From the NCBI GenBank assembly GCA_964430875.1, contig CAYSHP010000004.1:23487-87486 (forward strand): DNA of 64,000 bases, read 5' to 3'. Positions 51,584 to 60,177 of the stretch are shown in pieces. The number at the start of each line of letters is the position of its first letter. Position 1 is the first letter of the stretch. The notes beneath the pieces were generated by a model. The model searched no databases, had not been told where the DNA came from, and saw only the letters and a list, made by a program, of their open reading frames with translations. The DNA comes from M55B127 sp035269185 (GTDB taxonomy: Bacteria; Bacillota; Halanaerobiia; Halanaerobiales; M55B127). The position numbers and the translations under genes were made by a program.

Positions 51584-51612
51584 TTGACACATGGGTAAAA
51601 AAAAGATAAAAT
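51584..51612 (+). promoter_or_regulatory. Sigma-A promoter of rny
   Basis: TTGACA (51584-51589), 17-base spacer, TAAAAT (51607-51612), about 50 bases before the ribosome site. Confidence 0.75.
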
Positions 51613-51660
51613 AAGTATGATGTAATTGATAATTTAATATGTTTTAAATTAAACTAGGAG

Positions 51661-53205
51661 GTGAAAATAATTTATAATACCTTATTAATAGTAGCCATAT
51701 CCCTTGTCCCGGGATTAATTATTGGGTACTTTATAAGAAAGTTTATTGCTGAAGCCCGGATTCAGTCCGCTGAAGAAGAGTCACGCAAAATTCTTGAAGA
51801 GGCTGAACGAGAAGCAGAGTCTAAAATTAGGGAAATTACTCTTGAAGCTAAAGAGAAAGCCCAAAAAATTAGAGAAGAAGCTAATCGTGAAAGCCAGAAA
51901 AGAAGAAACGAACTTCAGCGACTCGAAGACCGTTTAATGCATAGAGAAGAAACACTTGATAAAAAAAGTGAAACACTTGATAAAAAAGAACAAAAACTTA
52001 AAAAACAACAAAAAGAATTAGAAGAAGACAAACAAGAAATTGAAGAAATCAAACAACAAGAAATCGAGAAACTTGAAAAAATATCTAATTTATCTCACAG
52101 TGAAGCAAAAGAATATCTATTATCTAAAATGGAAGATGAACTTGACCATGAATATGCTAAAATGATCAAAGAAAAAGAACGAGAAGCCAAAGAAGAGGCT
52201 AATAAGAAAGCCCGCGAAATTATTTCTCTAGCAATTCAAAGATGTGCTGGAGATTATGTTTCCGAAACAACAGTTACAGTTGTAGACCTTCCTAATGATG
52301 AAATGAAAGGTAGAATTATCGGTAGAGAAGGTAGAAATATCAGGGCTCTAGAAAGTCTCACAGGCATTGATCTAATTATTGATGATACTCCAGAAGCTGT
52401 AGTAATTTCTGGTTATGATCCAATTAAAAGAGAGATTGCCCGTATTGCTTTAGAAAAGTTAATTGTTGACGGCAGAATTCACCCTGCTCGTATTGAAGAG
52501 ATGGTGGAAAAAGCCAAAGATGAATTAGACAATCAAATCAAAGAAGTTGGTGAACAAGCAACCTTTGATTCTGGAGTACACGGACTTGACTCTCAATTAG
52601 TTAAGTACCTGGGACGTTTAAAATACAGAACAAGTTACGGCCAAAACGTTTTACAACACTCCTTAGAAGTTTCCTTCTTAGCAGGAGTAATGGCTGATGA
52701 ACTTGGAGCCGATTCTACTTTAGCTAAAAGAGGCGGCTTACTTCACGATATAGGAAAAGCAATTGATCATGAAGTAGAAGGTCCTCATATTGATATCGGG
52801 GTTAATTTAGCCCGCAAATTTGGTGAATCTGAAGATGTTATTCATACTATTGAAGCACATCATGGTGATGTTGATTTCCAATCTGTAGAATCAGTCTTAG
52901 TTGCAGCCGCAGATGCGATATCAGCTGCTAGACCTGGTGCAAGAAAAGAAACCTTAGAAGCATATATTAAAAGATTGGAAGAATTAGAAGAAATCGGACA
53001 ATCTTTTGATGGAGTTGAAAATGCTTATGCAATTCAAGCTGGCCGAGAAATTCGTGTTATCGTTCAATCAGATCAGGTTGATGATGTAACAGCCAGCAAA
53101 CTTTCGAGAGATATTAAAAAAGAAATTGAAGAAAACCTTAATTATCCGGGACAGATTAAAATTGTTGTGATTAGAGAGACAAGACAAATTAAATATGCTA
53201 AATAA
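51661..53205 (+). CDS. rny: Ribonuclease Y
   Basis: A 514-residue membrane-anchored endoribonuclease that initiates mRNA decay in Bacillota. Order: N-terminal helix (about 6-26), long charged coiled-coil (30-195), KH domain with GRIIGREGRNIRALESLTGI, and HD domain with LLHDIGKAIDHEVEGPH and IEAHHGD. Length is normal. The GTG that opens the longest frame is part of AGGAGGTGA and cannot be a start while pairing with rRNA. An ATT at 51670 stands 8 bases from AGGAGG, the spacing used by recA and cinA, and is the likelier initiator. ymdB follows, as in Bacillus. Confidence 0.95.
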   Translation: MKIIYNTLLIVAISLVPGLIIGYFIRKFIAEARIQSAEEESRKILEEAEREAESKIREITLEAKEKAQKIREEANRESQKRRNELQRLEDRLMHREETLDKKSETLDKKEQKLKKQQKELEEDKQEIEEIKQQEIEKLEKISNLSHSEAKEYLLSKMEDELDHEYAKMIKEKEREAKEEANKKAREIISLAIQRCAGDYVSETTVTVVDLPNDEMKGRIIGREGRNIRALESLTGIDLIIDDTPEAVVISGYDPIKREIARIALEKLIVDGRIHPARIEEMVEKAKDELDNQIKEVGEQATFDSGVHGLDSQLVKYLGRLKYRTSYGQNVLQHSLEVSFLAGVMADELGADSTLAKRGGLLHDIGKAIDHEVEGPHIDIGVNLARKFGESEDVIHTIEAHHGDVDFQSVESVLVAAADAISAARPGARKETLEAYIKRLEELEEIGQSFDGVENAYAIQAGREIRVIVQSDQVDDVTASKLSRDIKKEIEENLNYPGQIKIVVIRETRQIKYAK

Positions 53206-53216
53206 ATAAGAAAATA

Positions 53217-53243
53217 AAGGCCCTTTTTTAAAGGGCCTTTTTA
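53217..53243 (+). terminator. Terminator after rny
   Basis: AAAGGCCCTTT / AAAGGGCCTTT, 11-bp stem, then TTAAAA; short T-run. Confidence 0.75.
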
Positions 53244-53267
53244 AAATGATAATGGAGTATGATTAAA

Positions 53268-54047
53268 ATGAACATATTATTTATTGGAGATATAGTTGGT
53301 AGAGCTGGTCGAAGATCAGTTCGCAAACTATTAGATCAGGTAACCAAAAATAAAAATATAGATTTTATTTTAGCCAATGGTGAAAATGCCGCTGGTGGTT
53401 TTGGTTTAACAAATGATACAGCTGATGAACTTTATGGTTATGGTATCGACTGTATGACAATGGGTAATCACACCTGGGGTAATAAAAATATCTATGAATT
53501 TATAGATGATGAAAAGAGATTAGTTAGACCTTTAAATTTTAATGATGTGGTACCAGGTAGAGGATATAATACCTTTGAAGTCAATGATAAAAAAATTACT
53601 GTAATTAATCTCATTGGTCAGGTTTTTATGGGTAACCATAATTCACCGGTCGAAGCCTTCGATAAAGTCTATGAAAAAATTAAAGATAAGTCTGATTACA
53701 TAATAGTTGATTTTCATGCAGAAGCCACTGGAGAAAAAAGAGCCTTTGCTGAATTAGTTGATGGAAAAGTTTCCTTAGTAGTTGGAACTCATACTCATGT
53801 ACAAACTAATGATGAACAAGTTTTAAATCAAGGAACAGGTTATATCACAGATCTTGGCTTTTCAGGAGCCTGTGATTCTATCTTGGGAATGAAAAAAGAA
53901 AAAGTATTATACAGATTAAAGACTAAAATGCCCAAAAGACTTGAAGTAGCAACTGGTCAAGTACATTTAGCAGGTATTTACGCTTCTTTTAATCAAAAAG
54001 GTAAAACAACCTCAATTAACTCCTTTATTGTAAGGGATAGTCCTTAA
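53268..54047 (+). CDS. ymdB: YmdB-family metallophosphoesterase (TIGR00282)
   Basis: A 259-residue dinuclear metallophosphoesterase. Motifs are FIGDIVGRAGR (Asp metal ligand), NGENAAGGFGL, MGNHTWGNKNIYEF, DFHAEATGEK and VVGTHTHVQTNDEQVL. In Bacillus, YmdB is a cyclic-nucleotide phosphodiesterase affecting motility-biofilm switching and is encoded right after rny and before spoVS, as here. ATG 53268 is preferred over 53259, which is only a few bases from TGGAG. Lack of a signal peptide places it in the cytoplasm. Confidence 0.93.
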   Translation: MNILFIGDIVGRAGRRSVRKLLDQVTKNKNIDFILANGENAAGGFGLTNDTADELYGYGIDCMTMGNHTWGNKNIYEFIDDEKRLVRPLNFNDVVPGRGYNTFEVNDKKITVINLIGQVFMGNHNSPVEAFDKVYEKIKDKSDYIIVDFHAEATGEKRAFAELVDGKVSLVVGTHTHVQTNDEQVLNQGTGYITDLGFSGACDSILGMKKEKVLYRLKTKMPKRLEVATGQVHLAGIYASFNQKGKTTSINSFIVRDSP

Positions 54048-54066
54048 AAAATATTTTCATAATTTT

Positions 54067-54095
54067 GCAGGAAAATTGTGCTTTTATGAGAATAT
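54067..54095 (+). promoter_or_regulatory. Possible sigma-H promoter of spoVS
   Basis: GCAGGAAAA matches the sigma-H -35 (RnAGGAWWW) fully. TGAGAATAT, 11 bases on, matches the -10 (RnnGAATWW) except the first base. spoVS of Bacillus is sigma-H dependent, which makes the match more credible. Confidence 0.55.
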
Positions 54096-54140
54096 AATAA
54101 ATACAATAAATTTAATACTAAATGAGGGGGTATTGTAGAA

Positions 54141-54401
54141 GTGGATGTATTAAAAGTTTCAGCAGATTCAGATCCAAATTCAGTAGCTGGCGCTTTAGCT
54201 GGTGTACTAAGAGAACAAGGAAATGCAGAACTTCAAGCAATAGGAGCTGGTGCATTAAATCAAGGAGTCAAAGCAGTTGCAATAGCAAGAGGATATGTTG
54301 CACCCAGTGGTATTGATCTTATCTGTATTCCCGCTTTCACCGATATAGAAATTGATGGTGAAGAAAGGACTGCAATTAAGTTAATTGTTGAACCAAGATA
54401 G
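54141..54401 (+). CDS. spoVS: Stage V sporulation protein S
   Basis: An 86-residue Alba-like protein, nearly textbook SpoVS: DVLKVSADSDPNSVAGALAG, NAELQAIGAGALNQGVKAVA, APSGIDLICIPAFTDIEIDG and AIKLIVEPR. In Bacillus it affects septation and coat assembly during sporulation; it is also kept by some non-sporulating bacteria, including Deinococcus-Thermus. Start is GTG 54141, preceded by GAGGGGG; longer frames overlapping it are shadows. A candidate sigma-H promoter lies upstream and a terminator just downstream, so it is a single-gene unit. Confidence 0.96.
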   Translation: MDVLKVSADSDPNSVAGALAGVLREQGNAELQAIGAGALNQGVKAVAIARGYVAPSGIDLICIPAFTDIEIDGEERTAIKLIVEPR

Positions 54402-54410
54402 AAGCGGACA

Positions 54411-54450
54411 ATAACCTGTTTGTCTTATCTGGCAAACAGGTTTTTTTATG
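54411..54450 (+). terminator. Terminator after spoVS
   Basis: AACCTGTTTG / CAAACAGGTT, 10-bp stem, 10-base loop, seven T. Confidence 0.9.
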
Positions 54451-54492
54451 TAATAATATTTCAAAACGGAAATGAAATTATGGAGGTAAACA

Positions 54493-55350
54493 ATGTTTGT
54501 AGACTTACATTTACATACAACTTATTCGGATGGTTCATTCACTCCAGAAGAACTAATTAAAAATGCTAAAAAAATAGGTTATTCTGCCATTGCAATAACC
54601 GATCATGATACAATTAAGGGTTTAAAACCAGCTTTAAAAACAGCAAGAAAATATAATTTAGAAGTAGTACCTGGCATTGAATTTAATACTTCTTTTAATA
54701 AAAATGATATTCATATTTTAGGTTATTATATTAATATTAATAATAACTGTCTAAAAAATTTATTAAGTAAAATAAGAAAAGAACGTAGAGAAAGAATAAA
54801 AAAGATGGTAAGATTATTAAAAGAACTATATGGTTATGATATTTCTTTTTCTGAAATAAAAAATATCAGTGAAAATAATATAATTGGTAGAGCTCATATT
54901 GCCCGTTTATTAACTGAAAAAAAATACGTAAGTAGTTGGGAAAAAGTATTTAATAAATATATTAAAAAAGGAAGACCTGCTTATGTTGATAGAACAAAAA
55001 TTACCCCTTTTAAAGCAATAGATATAATTAAAAAGGCGGGAGGAATTCCAGTAATTGCTCATCCCGGTTTAATTGAAAACAATCAGATAGTAAAACAGAT
55101 AATTAACTATGGAATTGCCGGTTTAGAAGTCTATTATCTTGAACATAGTAAAGAACAAACTCAATATTATAAAAATCTTGCTCAAAATAATGAACTTTTA
55201 ATTACTGGAGGTTCCGATTGTCATGGACCTAAAAATAAAGATGGAATAAGATTAGGTAAGATGCGTTTAGATTATAGTTACCTAGAAAATTTAAAAAAAT
55301 ACCATTCATTATTAAATGATAAATTAATTAAGAAGGATTTATTATCTTAA
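54493..55350 (+). CDS. PHP-domain phosphoesterase (RNase AM/YciV-like)
   Basis: A 285-residue PHP-superfamily hydrolase. Metal-binding motifs are DLHLHTTYSDG (residues 3-13), ITDHDTIKGL (35-44), VPGIEFNT (59-66), VIAHPGLI and GGSDCHGP. This set matches the YciV/TrpH branch, whose characterised member removes 3' phosphates from nucleotides and trims RNA 5' ends. It is cytoplasmic. ATG 54493 follows TGGAGG. It stands between the spoVS terminator and the ExbB operon with no visible terminator after it, so it may read into that operon. Confidence 0.85.
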   Translation: MFVDLHLHTTYSDGSFTPEELIKNAKKIGYSAIAITDHDTIKGLKPALKTARKYNLEVVPGIEFNTSFNKNDIHILGYYININNNCLKNLLSKIRKERRERIKKMVRLLKELYGYDISFSEIKNISENNIIGRAHIARLLTEKKYVSSWEKVFNKYIKKGRPAYVDRTKITPFKAIDIIKKAGGIPVIAHPGLIENNQIVKQIINYGIAGLEVYYLEHSKEQTQYYKNLAQNNELLITGGSDCHGPKNKDGIRLGKMRLDYSYLENLKKYHSLLNDKLIKKDLLS

Positions 55351-55421
55351 TATAGAATTAGTTTAATTAGGATTAATAATATTAGATTATTAAATATTTA
55401 TAGGACAAGGAGTGTCAATTA

Positions 55422-56066
55422 ATGTATAATCAAATCTATAATTTTATATCACTTGGGGGACCAATGGCCATTCCATTAATCATCTGTTCAATTTTTAGTG
55501 TTGCAGTAATCATTGAAAAAGCTGTATATTTCCTTAGAAGAAAAGATAATAGTTTAAGATTACTTAAAAGAATAGAACTAAAGGTTGAAAATGATGATAT
55601 TATTGGAGCCTTAAATGAACTCAAGGGAGAAAAAGGACCAAATGCAAAGTTGTTATCTACTGCACTTTCTCATTATGAAGATGATCCTGATAGAATCAGA
55701 GAGGTTTTACAAGCAGTAGGTGAAGATGAAATCAAAAAAATGGAAAAACACTTGCCTGTATTAGATGTTGTTGCTATGATCTCACCTCTATTAGGATTAT
55801 TAGGTACTGTTTTAGGAATTATTAGCAGTTTTAATATATTAGGTACTGCTGCTGGTGCAGCTAACCCTGCCCAGATTAGTTCTGGTATTGCAGCTGCTTT
55901 AATTAGTACTGCTATGGGTTTAGTTATAGCTATTCCAACAGCTATCTTTTATTCCTATTATATCAATAAAGTTGAGGAAAAATCTCATGAAATGAATCTC
56001 AGCATGATTGATATTATGGATGTAATTACAGACAGGAGTGAAAGAGATGTTCAAACCTACACATAA
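55422..56066 (+). CDS. exbB: ExbB/TolQ/MotA-family proton-channel protein
   Basis: A 214-residue inner-membrane protein with three helices (about 12-34, 105-130 and 150-178). The second and third contain the family motif: LPVLDVVAMISPLLGLLGTV and ISTAMGLVIAIPTAIFYSYY. With ExbD it forms a proton-driven motor that energises TonB or Tol. The next two genes are exbD and tonB, which favours ExbB over TolQ. ATG 55422 follows AAGGAG. It overlaps exbD by 20 bases. In a Bacillota lineage this system implies an outer membrane. Confidence 0.92.
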   Translation: MYNQIYNFISLGGPMAIPLIICSIFSVAVIIEKAVYFLRRKDNSLRLLKRIELKVENDDIIGALNELKGEKGPNAKLLSTALSHYEDDPDRIREVLQAVGEDEIKKMEKHLPVLDVVAMISPLLGLLGTVLGIISSFNILGTAAGAANPAQISSGIAAALISTAMGLVIAIPTAIFYSYYINKVEEKSHEMNLSMIDIMDVITDRSERDVQTYT

Positions 56067-56451
56067 AAAGAAAACCAATATTAACATTATTCCCATGATA
56101 GATGTTATCTTTTTCCTGTTAGTATTTTTTATGTTGTTTACATCCTTTCGCACAAACCCATATGGCATGGAAATGAAACTTCCCAAAGCAGTTACTGTAA
56201 CTGAACAAAAACAAGAAAATTTTATTGTAAACATTGATGAAAACGGAGAATTTTTCTATCAGGGAGATAATCTTCCTATGTCTAAAATTAGTGAATTGGC
56301 AAAAGAAAAATATGAAAATAACCAAAATCTCGTTGTTATTATAAATGCAGACAGTGATACAAAGTACAGTTCAGTTGTTACGGTAATGGACAGTGTAAGA
56401 CAAGTTGGTATATATAATCTCGCGTTAGCAGCTGAAAAGAAAGATAGTTAG
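56047..56451 (+). CDS. exbD: ExbD/TolR-family protein
   Basis: A 134-residue protein with a short cytoplasmic tail, one helix (about 15-35) and a periplasmic domain. The helix begins IPMIDVIFFLLVFFML, which contains the essential membrane aspartate (Asp near residue 18) that carries protons. The periplasmic domain shows the usual ENFIVNIDENGEFFYQGDNL and NQNLVVIINADSDTKYSSVV. Start is ATG 56047 with GGAG upstream, overlapping exbB. It is followed by tonB after 12 bases. Confidence 0.92.
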   Translation: MFKPTHKKKTNINIIPMIDVIFFLLVFFMLFTSFRTNPYGMEMKLPKAVTVTEQKQENFIVNIDENGEFFYQGDNLPMSKISELAKEKYENNQNLVVIINADSDTKYSSVVTVMDSVRQVGIYNLALAAEKKDS

Positions 56452-56463
56452 GTGGTGTAAATT

Positions 56464-57342
56464 ATGTTTAATAATGACAGGAACAAATTATTCCTGTATG
56501 TAACTTTGTCTTTAATCATCCACCTTCTCGTCTTTTATTTTTTCCCATTTGGATATTTACAGGGTTTTAGTAGTGAAGAAGCTTCCGGTGATAATTTTGG
56601 TTATGTTCAATACGTTGAATTTAAAACTCAAACTAATCAACCAGTTGAAAAACCTGAAGAAATTAAACCTGAACAAAAAGAAACTGAAGAACCTGAAGAA
56701 GAACCTGAAGAAGAACCTGAACCTGAACCCGAGCCTGAACCAGAGCCTGAACCAGAGCCTGAGCCGGAGCCTGAACCTGAACCAGAGGTTCAACCTGAAG
56801 AACAAACTACTGATACCAATGTTGAAATAGCACAAGAAAATAAGCCAGAAGAAAAGGTGGAAGAAACACAAACAAATCAAGAACAGGAAGTTATAAGTAG
56901 TGAACAAAGTGATACTGAAATTGAAGTAGAAAAAAAAGAAGAAGCAAATCAAGAACAAGAAACACAAGAAGCTAAGCCTGAACCGGAGCCTGAGCCAGAA
57001 CCTGAACCTGAACCAGCTCCTCCACCTCCACCAACCGCAGGTGAATTAATAGGTTTATCACCTAAACCTGTTTATCCTAAATATTTAGTTAGTGAGGCAA
57101 AAAGTGGAGAAGTAGGCTTAAGTGTTAAGGTTAATCAAAATGGTGAAGTTGAAAATATTATGGTTACAAATTCTAGTAATATAGATAGTATGGATAGAAA
57201 TGCTAAATTAACTGTAGAAAATGGTTGGAAGTTTAAAAGCTATAAACAAAGATACCAAATTAATGTAACAGTTTCCTTTAATATTGATGAGAATGGCAAT
57301 CCAAATGTAAATGTAGAATTAGGAAATGTAAACTTTCTCTAA
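56464..57342 (+). CDS. tonB: TonB-family energy transducer with Pro/Glu repeat linker
   Basis: A 292-residue TonB. One N-terminal helix (about 12-30) is followed by a periplasm-spanning linker (about 55-190) with two blocks of EP dipeptide repeats separated by a Gln/Glu-rich spacer, ending APPPPP. The C-terminal TonB domain (about 198-285) contains PVYPKYLVSEAKSGEVGLSV and NSSNIDSMDRNAKLTVENGW. It carries ExbB-ExbD energy to outer-membrane receptors. The E. coli linker is Glu-Pro then Lys-Pro; this one is almost wholly acidic. No TonB-dependent receptor is encoded in the window. Confidence 0.93.
   Translation: MFNNDRNKLFLYVTLSLIIHLLVFYFFPFGYLQGFSSEEASGDNFGYVQYVEFKTQTNQPVEKPEEIKPEQKETEEPEEEPEEEPEPEPEPEPEPEPEPEPEPEPEPEVQPEEQTTDTNVEIAQENKPEEKVEETQTNQEQEVISSEQSDTEIEVEKKEEANQEQETQEAKPEPEPEPEPEPEPAPPPPPTAGELIGLSPKPVYPKYLVSEAKSGEVGLSVKVNQNGEVENIMVTNSSNIDSMDRNAKLTVENGWKFKSYKQRYQINVTVSFNIDENGNPNVNVELGNVNFL
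56639..57035 (+). repeat. EP-dipeptide coding repeats in tonB
   Basis: Tandem GA(A/G)CC(T/A/G) hexamers encode the two Glu-Pro runs (densest at 56704-56790 and 56975-57020). Slippage here would add or remove EP units. The repeats also create long but meaningless antisense frames. Confidence 0.8.
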
Positions 57343-57364
57343 CTAAACATGGGAGGTTTAATCA

Positions 57365-59341
57365 TTGGAAAATAGACAAAGATTAATAGTAATGATACTA
57401 TTACTTGTCTCATTTTTATTTATATCTTTATTAACATCGGCTCAGTCCGATGTTTTTACTGAAGTAGGTAATAATAATAACTTGAGATTGGGTAATGATT
57501 ATATAGTAATATTTATTAACCAGGATGATAATGCTAAAGGGCGTTTTGCCATTGAAACTACCGGAGGAGCGCCAATGGAAGATGCAGATGATAATAAACC
57601 TCTGGTATATGGTAGACCAAAGCCTTGGACTTCCTATACAACCTTAAAAATTAATAATGTTAATTATGTATTTGGAGGCTCTACTAAAAGAAGAGCAGGT
57701 AATGATGCGAATTATGGCGAAGTTACTGAAGGACCAGTCATTAAGAATGATCAAATTTATACAAGTACTTTAATTGATGGAATAAAAGTTGAACAAATAC
57801 TTTCAATAGTCAAAAGTAGTACCACTGGATTATATGATACAACCCAGATTAAATATAGACTAATAAATAATAGTAATCAGGAAAAAGAAGTAGGATTAAG
57901 GATTATGCTTGATACTATGCTTGGACAAAATGATGGGGCACCATTTAGATTAGCTGATAAAGCTGTAACGACTGATAATCTTTATTTACAAGAAGAACTC
58001 CCGCGTTTTTGGCAGGCATTTGATAGCATAACAAACCCTACCGTTACTTCCCAGGGTACATTTCGAGGTCCAGGGGTTACTGCCCCCGACAAAGTATACT
58101 TTGCTGATTGGGGTAGTCTAGCTGACGGTGACTGGAATTTTGATTTTAATCCAGGTGAAGAATTTGTTCGTAAAGGTGAATATGAAATTGACAGTGCAAT
58201 AGCTTTAATGTGGGAACCAAAATTAATTGAACCCAATGAAGAAATTACTTATGTCACTAACTATGGATTAGGTGGAATTAAAGTAGTGCCTGGTTTATTG
58301 GCATTAGGTGTAACTTCACCGGCTGAATTTACTTTTGATGAAAATAATCAATCATTCCCAGTAGTAGCTTATATAGAAAACACATCTGAAATTACTGCTG
58401 AAAATGTACAGGTGGAAATAGATCTACCACAACAATTTACAACCAACAATCCAGTAAAAGAAATTGGAAACCTTGAATCTAGAAATACTGCCCAGGTAAG
58501 TTGGCAGGTAAGACCAAGTGGAGAGGAAATTCCAGGTAATATGACTTATAGAGTCAATGTTTCAGCCGATAATACCGATTCTAATCAAGTACAAAGAGAA
58601 ATCAGTTTTGTAGGACCACCTGTAATCGAGACAGAAATTACTTTGGCAGAAAATTTAAGAAAGGAAAAAGGTGAAATTAAACCAAATCCTTTTGACATGA
58701 ATGTCAAATTTACTAATATAGGTGGATCTACTTTATTTGATGCTCAAACTGAACTTGCTTTACCACCAGGTATAACTCTCGCAGATAAAGAGGTCAATAA
58801 AAAATATTTAGGTTATCTACAAAGTGGTGAAAGTATTGATGTAAATTGGTCAGTTAAGGTGTTGAATGTAACTGGTGAAATGCCATATTCCATTAACATT
58901 ACTGGTTTAAATAACTATAACAAAACTGAAAGAAATAATTTAGATATACCAGAATTAGAACCTTATGTATATCTAGAAAAAGTAGAATATGGAGAAAGTT
59001 ATCAAACTTATAACATCATAGGTCAAAATCTCTTAAGTGTTAATAGTTTAAAACTTAATCTCAGTTACAATCCAGAAGCATATCGCATTAATTATACTTT
59101 CCCAGGAGAAATGTTTGTTCAAAATGACAAAATTATCCTATGGGAAGATCCTGTAATATCGAATGGTAGAATCGAAATGAATGAAATTTTACCTGATAAT
59201 GCTGATTCTGGTGTAATTGCTACTATTCAGTTTAGTAAGAAAAGTGAAAATCCACTTAATTTAACAATAGATAGTATAGAAGCCTTAGATGAGCAGAATA
59301 ATAATGTTAATATTCAATATGAAAATTTAAAGGAGGAATAA
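57365..59341 (+). CDS. Secreted multidomain surface protein with Ig-like and cohesin-like domains
   Basis: A 658-residue exported protein. The signal peptide ends near residue 27 (LTSAQSD). A large beta-rich N-terminal domain (about 30-310) has no family that I recognise. Two CARDB/DUF11-like Ig folds follow (about 318-425 and 430-530), with AYIENTSEITAENVQVEIDL and KFTNIGGSTLFDAQTELALP. The C-terminal domain (about 530-650) reads like a cohesin fold (GQNLLSVNSLKLNLSYNPEA, DSGVIATIQFSKKSENPLNL). Lack of a C-terminal Phe strand or anchor suggests a soluble periplasmic or surface-associated protein. It lies in the ExbBD-TonB operon, 22 bases after tonB, start TTG 57365 behind GGGAGG. Confidence 0.72.
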   Translation: MENRQRLIVMILLLVSFLFISLLTSAQSDVFTEVGNNNNLRLGNDYIVIFINQDDNAKGRFAIETTGGAPMEDADDNKPLVYGRPKPWTSYTTLKINNVNYVFGGSTKRRAGNDANYGEVTEGPVIKNDQIYTSTLIDGIKVEQILSIVKSSTTGLYDTTQIKYRLINNSNQEKEVGLRIMLDTMLGQNDGAPFRLADKAVTTDNLYLQEELPRFWQAFDSITNPTVTSQGTFRGPGVTAPDKVYFADWGSLADGDWNFDFNPGEEFVRKGEYEIDSAIALMWEPKLIEPNEEITYVTNYGLGGIKVVPGLLALGVTSPAEFTFDENNQSFPVVAYIENTSEITAENVQVEIDLPQQFTTNNPVKEIGNLESRNTAQVSWQVRPSGEEIPGNMTYRVNVSADNTDSNQVQREISFVGPPVIETEITLAENLRKEKGEIKPNPFDMNVKFTNIGGSTLFDAQTELALPPGITLADKEVNKKYLGYLQSGESIDVNWSVKVLNVTGEMPYSINITGLNNYNKTERNNLDIPELEPYVYLEKVEYGESYQTYNIIGQNLLSVNSLKLNLSYNPEAYRINYTFPGEMFVQNDKIILWEDPVISNGRIEMNEILPDNADSGVIATIQFSKKSENPLNLTIDSIEALDEQNNNVNIQYENLKEE

Positions 59342-59348
59342 TTTTAAG

Positions 59349-60176
59349 ATGAAAAGATTTCGTAATTATTTAGTTTTAACCTTAATATTTGTAATGATAT
59401 TTTCTTTCTCAGTAATGGGACAGGAAATCAAAGATGTACCTGAAAGTCATTGGGCTTATGACAGTGTAAAATTGTTAGTGGAAAAAGGATATCTTTCTTT
59501 ATATGAAGATGGTACTTTTAAAGGTACAAATAAGGTAAGCAGATATGAATTAGCTGAGATTATTGCCCGTATGTTACAAGATACTGCAACCGGAGAAACA
59601 GAAATGAGCGAAGAAGATGTAGATACCTTAAGAGAACTATCTCTAGATTTTAGAGATGAATTGGTTGACATTGCAAACAAACAAAATGTTTTCTCTAAAA
59701 ACCTTGACCAAGTACAAAAGAAAAATGTTATCCAAGATGAAGCAATCGGCAAAGCTAATGAAAAAATATCAAAGGTACAAGAAGAAGTAAGCCAAATTAT
59801 TGATGAAATAGTTACTGTAAAGAACTTAAATGAAAAAGTTAATACTCTATCAACAAGAGTGGATAATTTAGAAAGTGAACTTAATAGTACAAATCAAAAA
59901 GTTGCAGAAAAAGATCAAATGATTTCAGAATTAAGAACTGAATTACAAAATACTGATATACAAGAATTAAGAGATAAAAATTCTGCTTTAGAATCAAAAG
60001 TAAACACACTACAAAGTAGATTACAAGAACTACAGCAAGACGTTAATAATAATAATGAACAGCTTACAGAACTAACCAGTCCAGAAGAAGAAGAAAAACA
60101 AAGTGCCTTCCAGGGAAATAATACAACCCTATATTTAGGTGCTGCTGTTATATTAGCTTTACTCTTAGGAAGTTAA
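59349..60176 (+). CDS. SLH-domain, coiled-coil, C-terminally anchored protein (Omp-alpha-like tether)
   Basis: A 275-residue exported protein. After a signal peptide (to about residue 24, VMGQE) there is a single SLH domain (about 26-75: DVPESHWAYDSVKLLVEKGY, TNKVSRYELAEIIARML). An unbroken heptad-rich coiled-coil (about 95-245) and a 17-residue hydrophobic tail (TLYLGAAVILALLLGS) follow. In diderm relatives SLH domains bind the cell wall, and Omp-alpha of Thermotoga has exactly this order, spanning the periplasm and holding the outer membrane. Here the tail could play the same role. It begins 7 bases after the preceding gene and 1 base before the wall hydrolase. Confidence 0.8.
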   Translation: MKRFRNYLVLTLIFVMIFSFSVMGQEIKDVPESHWAYDSVKLLVEKGYLSLYEDGTFKGTNKVSRYELAEIIARMLQDTATGETEMSEEDVDTLRELSLDFRDELVDIANKQNVFSKNLDQVQKKNVIQDEAIGKANEKISKVQEEVSQIIDEIVTVKNLNEKVNTLSTRVDNLESELNSTNQKVAEKDQMISELRTELQNTDIQELRDKNSALESKVNTLQSRLQELQQDVNNNNEQLTELTSPEEEEKQSAFQGNNTTLYLGAAVILALLLGS

Positions 60177-60177
60177 A

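Noticed and set aside
54122..54316. Serine/arginine/cysteine-rich frame overlapping spoVS
   Set aside because: Overlaps an unmistakable SpoVS in another frame; composition unlike a real protein.
56557..56967. Long antisense frame and an alternative plus frame across tonB
   Set aside because: Both arise from the GAACCT-type EP repeats; composition (RFRF, LNLN) is repeat artefact.
56700..57020. Possible CRISPR-like repeats
   Set aside because: The repeat unit is a 6-base codon pair within tonB with no spacers; it is a coding repeat.
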